The position numbers and the translations under genes are program-made. DNA of 10,309 bases, taken from positions 1-10,309 of the forward strand of contig JAWXCE010000047.1 in NCBI GenBank assembly GCA_034440495.1, read 5' to 3'. The first letter of the stretch is position 1. Each line of letters opens with the position of its first letter. Below, in pieces: positions 8,522-10,309 of the stretch. Below the pieces are notes generated by a model, which was given only the letters and a program-made list of their open reading frames with translations, searched no databases and was not told the origin of the DNA. Source of the DNA: JAWXCE01 sp034440495. Lineage in GTDB: Bacteria > Pseudomonadota > Alphaproteobacteria > Rhizobiales > Rhodomicrobiaceae.

Positions 8522-8782
8522 GGATATAGCTGCTCATTTTACCGTTCCATAGTTGGGCGAACAACACACGTGATGCGCAAAAGTGTGAGACGCGGCTAAA
8601 AACCAAAGTGTTCAGTTTTTTGGCTTTGAAGACAATTTCAATGCAACCTTAGGTATATAAAAAACGATAGCGCTGCACTCTATTTATAGTTGCATTGCTG
8701 TTTACTAACAATTTAAGACAAGTATGTGGATGATATGTCACGCATATGCGTACTTTGGGTACGATCAGAAACGTTGTGGGAA
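8522..8782 (-). promoter_or_regulatory. A+T-rich intergenic region with probable operon promoter
   Basis: No gene is supported in these bases. The region lies between the end of thiO and the first glycan gene, both on the minus strand, so it should hold the thiO terminator and the glycan-operon promoter. It is clearly richer in A+T than thiO. A weak stem (CCAAA at 8603-8607, TTTGG at 8619-8623) is followed, on the minus strand, by a run of five T at 8602-8598 and may be a poor terminator. A short minus-strand frame from the ATG at 8537 (GGAACGG just upstream) encodes only M-S-S-Y-I-L-G-R-P-G before TGA. It is either a leader or part of a displaced glycan-gene start. Confidence 0.4.
8639..8697. 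repeat. Perfect 9-bp inverted repeat flanking an A+T core
   Basis: CAATGCAAC at 8639-8647 and its exact reverse complement GTTGCATTG at 8689-8697 are separated by 41 bases that include TATATAAAAAA and TATTTATAG. The two half-sites flank the most promoter-like stretch upstream of the glycan operon. They could be paired binding sites for a regulator, or chance in A+T-rich DNA. Confidence 0.45.
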
Positions 8783-9775
8783 TCAGTTGAAGATTGGCGA
8801 GCCATCGACGGGCAATCCACCAATGTAATCAGCGACGAGTTCCGCCAACGCAGGCGCAAGCAGGTAGCCATGACGGTAGGCACCATTCACAAAAATACGG
8901 CGGCCGCGCACGGTGATTTTGGGGATGTTATCAGGGTAAGCTGGCCGGACGCCCGCGTAAAAACCTTCCATTCGGGCTTCCGAGAAAGCCGGATGCACGG
9001 TAAACGCGGCTGACAGCAGATCAAGCGCCGATCTCACGGTAACAGTGTCTTTTTCCGCGCTTTCAATTACTGTCGCACCAATCATGAAGCGTCCGTCCCG
9101 CCATGGAGCGATATAAAGCGGGAAGCGCGGATGTAGCAGCCGCACCGGGCGGGTCAGCGCAATTTCAGAGGTGGATACCACAAGCATTTCGCCCTTCACG
9201 CCACGCAAGGTGGGAAGATCGGCGGCGGCACCCATGCCGCGGCAGTCGATTACCCATTCCGGCTGTTTTTCGGAAACGCCATGGGCGCTATCGCCAAAGA
9301 CGAGTTTGCAACCAGCGTTAGCCGTCGCTTGCAAAAGCCAAGGCAATGTGGCTCCCGGCTCAACATGCGCTTCATTTTCATAATACAGCGCGTTCTCATG
9401 ACGTTCGGCGAGCGCTGGCTCAATTTTTGCTAGCGCGGGGCGCGAAAGTTTGACGCCTCCCTCTGTCATGCGGGCGAAGCGCCCTAGTTCCGGCTGGTCG
9501 CGAGGCGCCGCGATCACCACGCTGCCGTTGGCGTTAAGATGTGGGTAAACCTTCTTCCACAAACTCAAAGACTGCACGCCCATCACATGAACAAGCGGCC
9601 CTGATGCCTCCGCCTCGCAATAAGGGGCCAGCATTGCAGCGCCAAGCCGACTTGCGGATGAGATGAATGGTTTCGCGGACGCTTCAACAAGCTGCACAGA
9701 ATAGCCGCGCCTGGCCAGTGTCAGACTTTGCCAGAGGCCTATAATGCCGGCTCCGATAACGCGAACGTTCGCCAT
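8783..9775 (-). CDS. thiO: Glycine oxidase ThiO (FAD-dependent, thiamine synthesis)
   Basis: A 330-residue flavoenzyme of the D-amino-acid-oxidase type. ThiO oxidises glycine to the imine used to build the thiazole ring of thiamine in the cytoplasm. The N-terminus has the FAD-binding V-I-G-A-G-I-I-G (6-13) with acidic Glu31 ending the second strand, then S-R-L-G-A-A-M-L-A-P (42-51). Mid-protein R-G-V-K-G-E-M and H-P-R-F-P-L-Y-I-A-P-W-R-D-G-R match ThiO. The C-terminus has G-V-R-P-A-Y-P-D-N (275-283), with the substrate-carboxylate-type Arg, and N-G-A-Y-R-H-G-Y-L-L-A-P (297-308). The length is normal and no lesion is seen. The start is fixed by the FAD motif; its ribosome binding site is weak (AAGAAA). 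In many relatives thiO lies with thiC, thiS, thiG and thiE. Here none is adjacent in the window: surface-glycan genes follow and a noncoding region precedes. A related amino-acid oxidase is the main alternative. Confidence 0.85.
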   Translation of the reverse strand: MANVRVIGAGIIGLWQSLTLARRGYSVQLVEASAKPFISSASRLGAAMLAPYCEAEASGPLVHVMGVQSLSLWKKVYPHLNANGSVVIAAPRDQPELGRFARMTEGGVKLSRPALAKIEPALAERHENALYYENEAHVEPGATLPWLLQATANAGCKLVFGDSAHGVSEKQPEWVIDCRGMGAAADLPTLRGVKGEMLVVSTSEIALTRPVRLLHPRFPLYIAPWRDGRFMIGATVIESAEKDTVTVRSALDLLSAAFTVHPAFSEARMEGFYAGVRPAYPDNIPKITVRGRRIFVNGAYRHGYLLAPALAELVADYIGGLPVDGSPIFN

Positions 9776-10117
9776 ATCATTTTCTTAGGTTAACTGGGCA
9801 ATGGTTAAAATGGCTGAAGCTTAGCGACTGCAAATTGCTTGAGCCGCTTGATGGAAGTAGGTTCCAGAGAGCCGCAAGGCAAGCGCTGACCATTCAAATG
9901 AGACTTTACGCTTTGATACAAAGCGTAAAAAGAGCAGGCGAGCAATCGGCTCGCGTCAATTCGGGGGGCGTGGATTGACTTCAAACCAATTACGCAGAAA
10001 CGCAAAACATTATGCTGCGTAAGTGGCTCGCCTGCTTTTGAATGAAGGCTGATGGCTGTCAGCCTTGCTTCCGCAGAACGCCTCGCTTAACCAGAGGCAA
10101 CAGGTGAAGACGTCTGC
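9776..10117 (-). other. Noncoding, highly structured region upstream of thiO (candidate small RNA or leader)
   Basis: No convincing gene lies here; a 66-codon minus-strand frame at 9805-10005 starts with TTG, lacks a ribosome binding site and resembles nothing I know. The stretch is rich in perfect stems: TTTACGCTTTG / CAAAGCGTAAA (9905-9915 with 9919-9929), GCAGGCGAGC / GCTCGCCTGC (9934-9943 with 10026-10035), GTCAAT / ATTGAC (9955-9960 with 9974-9979), TTACGCAG / CTGCGTAA (9990-9997 with 10015-10022) and AAGGCTGA / TCAGCCTT (10045-10052 with 10059-10066). The second stem encloses the third and fourth as a three-way junction. GCGAGC at 9938-9943 can instead pair with GCTCGC at 9949-9954, giving two exclusive folds. 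On the minus strand these are followed by TTTTT (9931-9927), terminator-like. No TPP riboswitch motif was found. Confidence 0.55.
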
Positions 10118-10157
10118 GTTCTTTCTTTGTTCTAAAACTATTTACAAACCAAGTCAA
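10118..10157 (-). promoter_or_regulatory. Putative SOS-controlled promoter: -35/-10 with LexA-type box
   Basis: On the + strand 10118-10132 reads GTTCTTTCTTTGTTC, an exact GTTC-N7-GTTC direct repeat, the form bound by LexA in Alphaproteobacteria. On the minus strand there is TTGACT at 10157-10152, a 17-base spacer and TAGAAC at 10134-10129, so the -35 is good and the -10 fair. The box overlaps the -10 and the expected start point near 10122, the classical place for repression. Transcription would run left into the structured noncoding region and possibly thiO. The local DNA is low-complexity A/T with several GAAC/GTTC words, so chance occurrence is possible. Confidence 0.5.
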
Positions 10158-10205
10158 TAAAAAGCACAAAAGAAGAACAAAAAACTTGAACATCGAACAC
10201 CAAAT

Positions 10206-10240
10206 AAAAAGGCTGGGATTTTCATATGAAAATCCCAGCC
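10206..10240 (-). terminator. Strong Rho-independent terminator (30-bp perfect palindrome plus T-run)
   Basis: Bases 10211-10240 form a perfect palindrome with 15-base arms (GGCTGGGATTTTCAT and its complement). Read on the minus strand it is followed directly by TTTTTATTTG (10210-10201). It lies 22 bases after the stop of the minus-strand gene at the window edge and is that gene's terminator. The + side has only a short A-rich start, so it is mainly one-directional. Confidence 0.88.
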
Positions 10241-10261
10241 AAATTCTACAATCCGATATAG

Positions 10262-10309
10262 TTACGGTAGCGTGACTTTCAAAGTACCGACAACCCGTTC
10301 ATCGCAAGC
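10262..10309 (-). CDS. C-terminal end of an unidentified protein
   Basis: From the window edge the frame reads A-C-D-E-R-V-V-G-T-L-K-V-T-L-P followed by TAA at 10264-10262. A strong terminator follows within 25 bases, which supports a real gene end. The alternating V-x-G-T-L-K-V-T-L pattern suggests a terminal beta-strand, as in secreted or surface beta-proteins, but 15 residues do not allow identification. Confidence 0.6.
   Translation of the reverse strand, partial: ACDERVVGTLKVTLP

Noticed and set aside
8726..9013. 95-codon + strand frame
   Set aside because: It lies antisense to the well-supported thiO gene and has no family features.
9805..10005. 66-codon minus-strand frame upstream of thiO
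   Set aside because: TTG start, no ribosome binding site, no recognisable protein pattern, and the stretch is explained better by RNA stems.
9776..10117. TPP riboswitch upstream of thiO
   Set aside because: The conserved CTGAGA and the ACCTGAT...GGATAAT-type elements are absent on the minus strand.
10125..10145. Similarity of TAGTTTTAGAAC to a type II CRISPR repeat start
   Set aside because: Only one copy, with no spacers or further repeats.
10170..10200. Extra GAAC words as further LexA sites
   Set aside because: Spacings are 9 and 3 bases, not 7, so they do not fit the box.

Overview
The window most resembles an alphaproteobacterium with moderate G+C. Three things point that way: the flavin oxidase ThiO sequence, the ExoY-like sugar transferase, and a GTTC-N7-GTTC box of the type bound by alphaproteobacterial LexA. 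This assignment is inference from protein character, not from a marker gene. No rRNA, tRNA, CRISPR array, transposase or integrase is visible.

Layout, left to right. The + strand carries the last codons of a probable metal-transport gene (1-23), a palindromic dispersed repeat (96-187), the zinc ABC permease gene znuB (290-1087) and a patatin-like phospholipase gene (1164-2297). The patatin gene converges, with a 25-base gap, on a long run of minus-strand genes. In transcription order (right to left) these are: a broken rhamnan-synthesis-F-type glycan gene (8478-7411), a broken zinc-ribbon/methyltransferase/TPR gene (7445-6077), a broken methyltransferase gene (6046-5102), a broken CorA-like membrane protein gene with a GMN motif (4921-3363), and an intact ExoY-like sugar-1-phosphate transferase gene (3000-2323). 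Upstream of these lie the intact thiO (9775-8783), a structured noncoding stretch (about 9900-10120), a promoter overlapped by an SOS-type box, a strong terminator, and the last 15 codons of another minus-strand gene.

The first three broken genes look like a cell-surface glycan synthesis and modification operon: tight spacing or overlaps and two SAM methyltransferases. The sugar transferase would load the first sugar on the lipid carrier. Two genes carry in-frame stops where the other two reading frames are not needed (TAG at 5840-5842, TAA at 8008-8010). Two carry small indels (near 4589 and near 6281). All four lesions lie between 4.6 and 8.0 kb, while the genes on both sides are intact. 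The simplest reading is a surface-glycan locus that has lost selection; local sequence error must also be excluded.

The most novel candidate is the noncoding stretch right of thiO. A -35/-10 pair on the minus strand has a GAAC-N7-GAAC box over its -10, follows a terminator, and leads into about 190 bases with several perfect stems and a T-run. It could be a DNA-damage-controlled small RNA or a regulated thiO leader.
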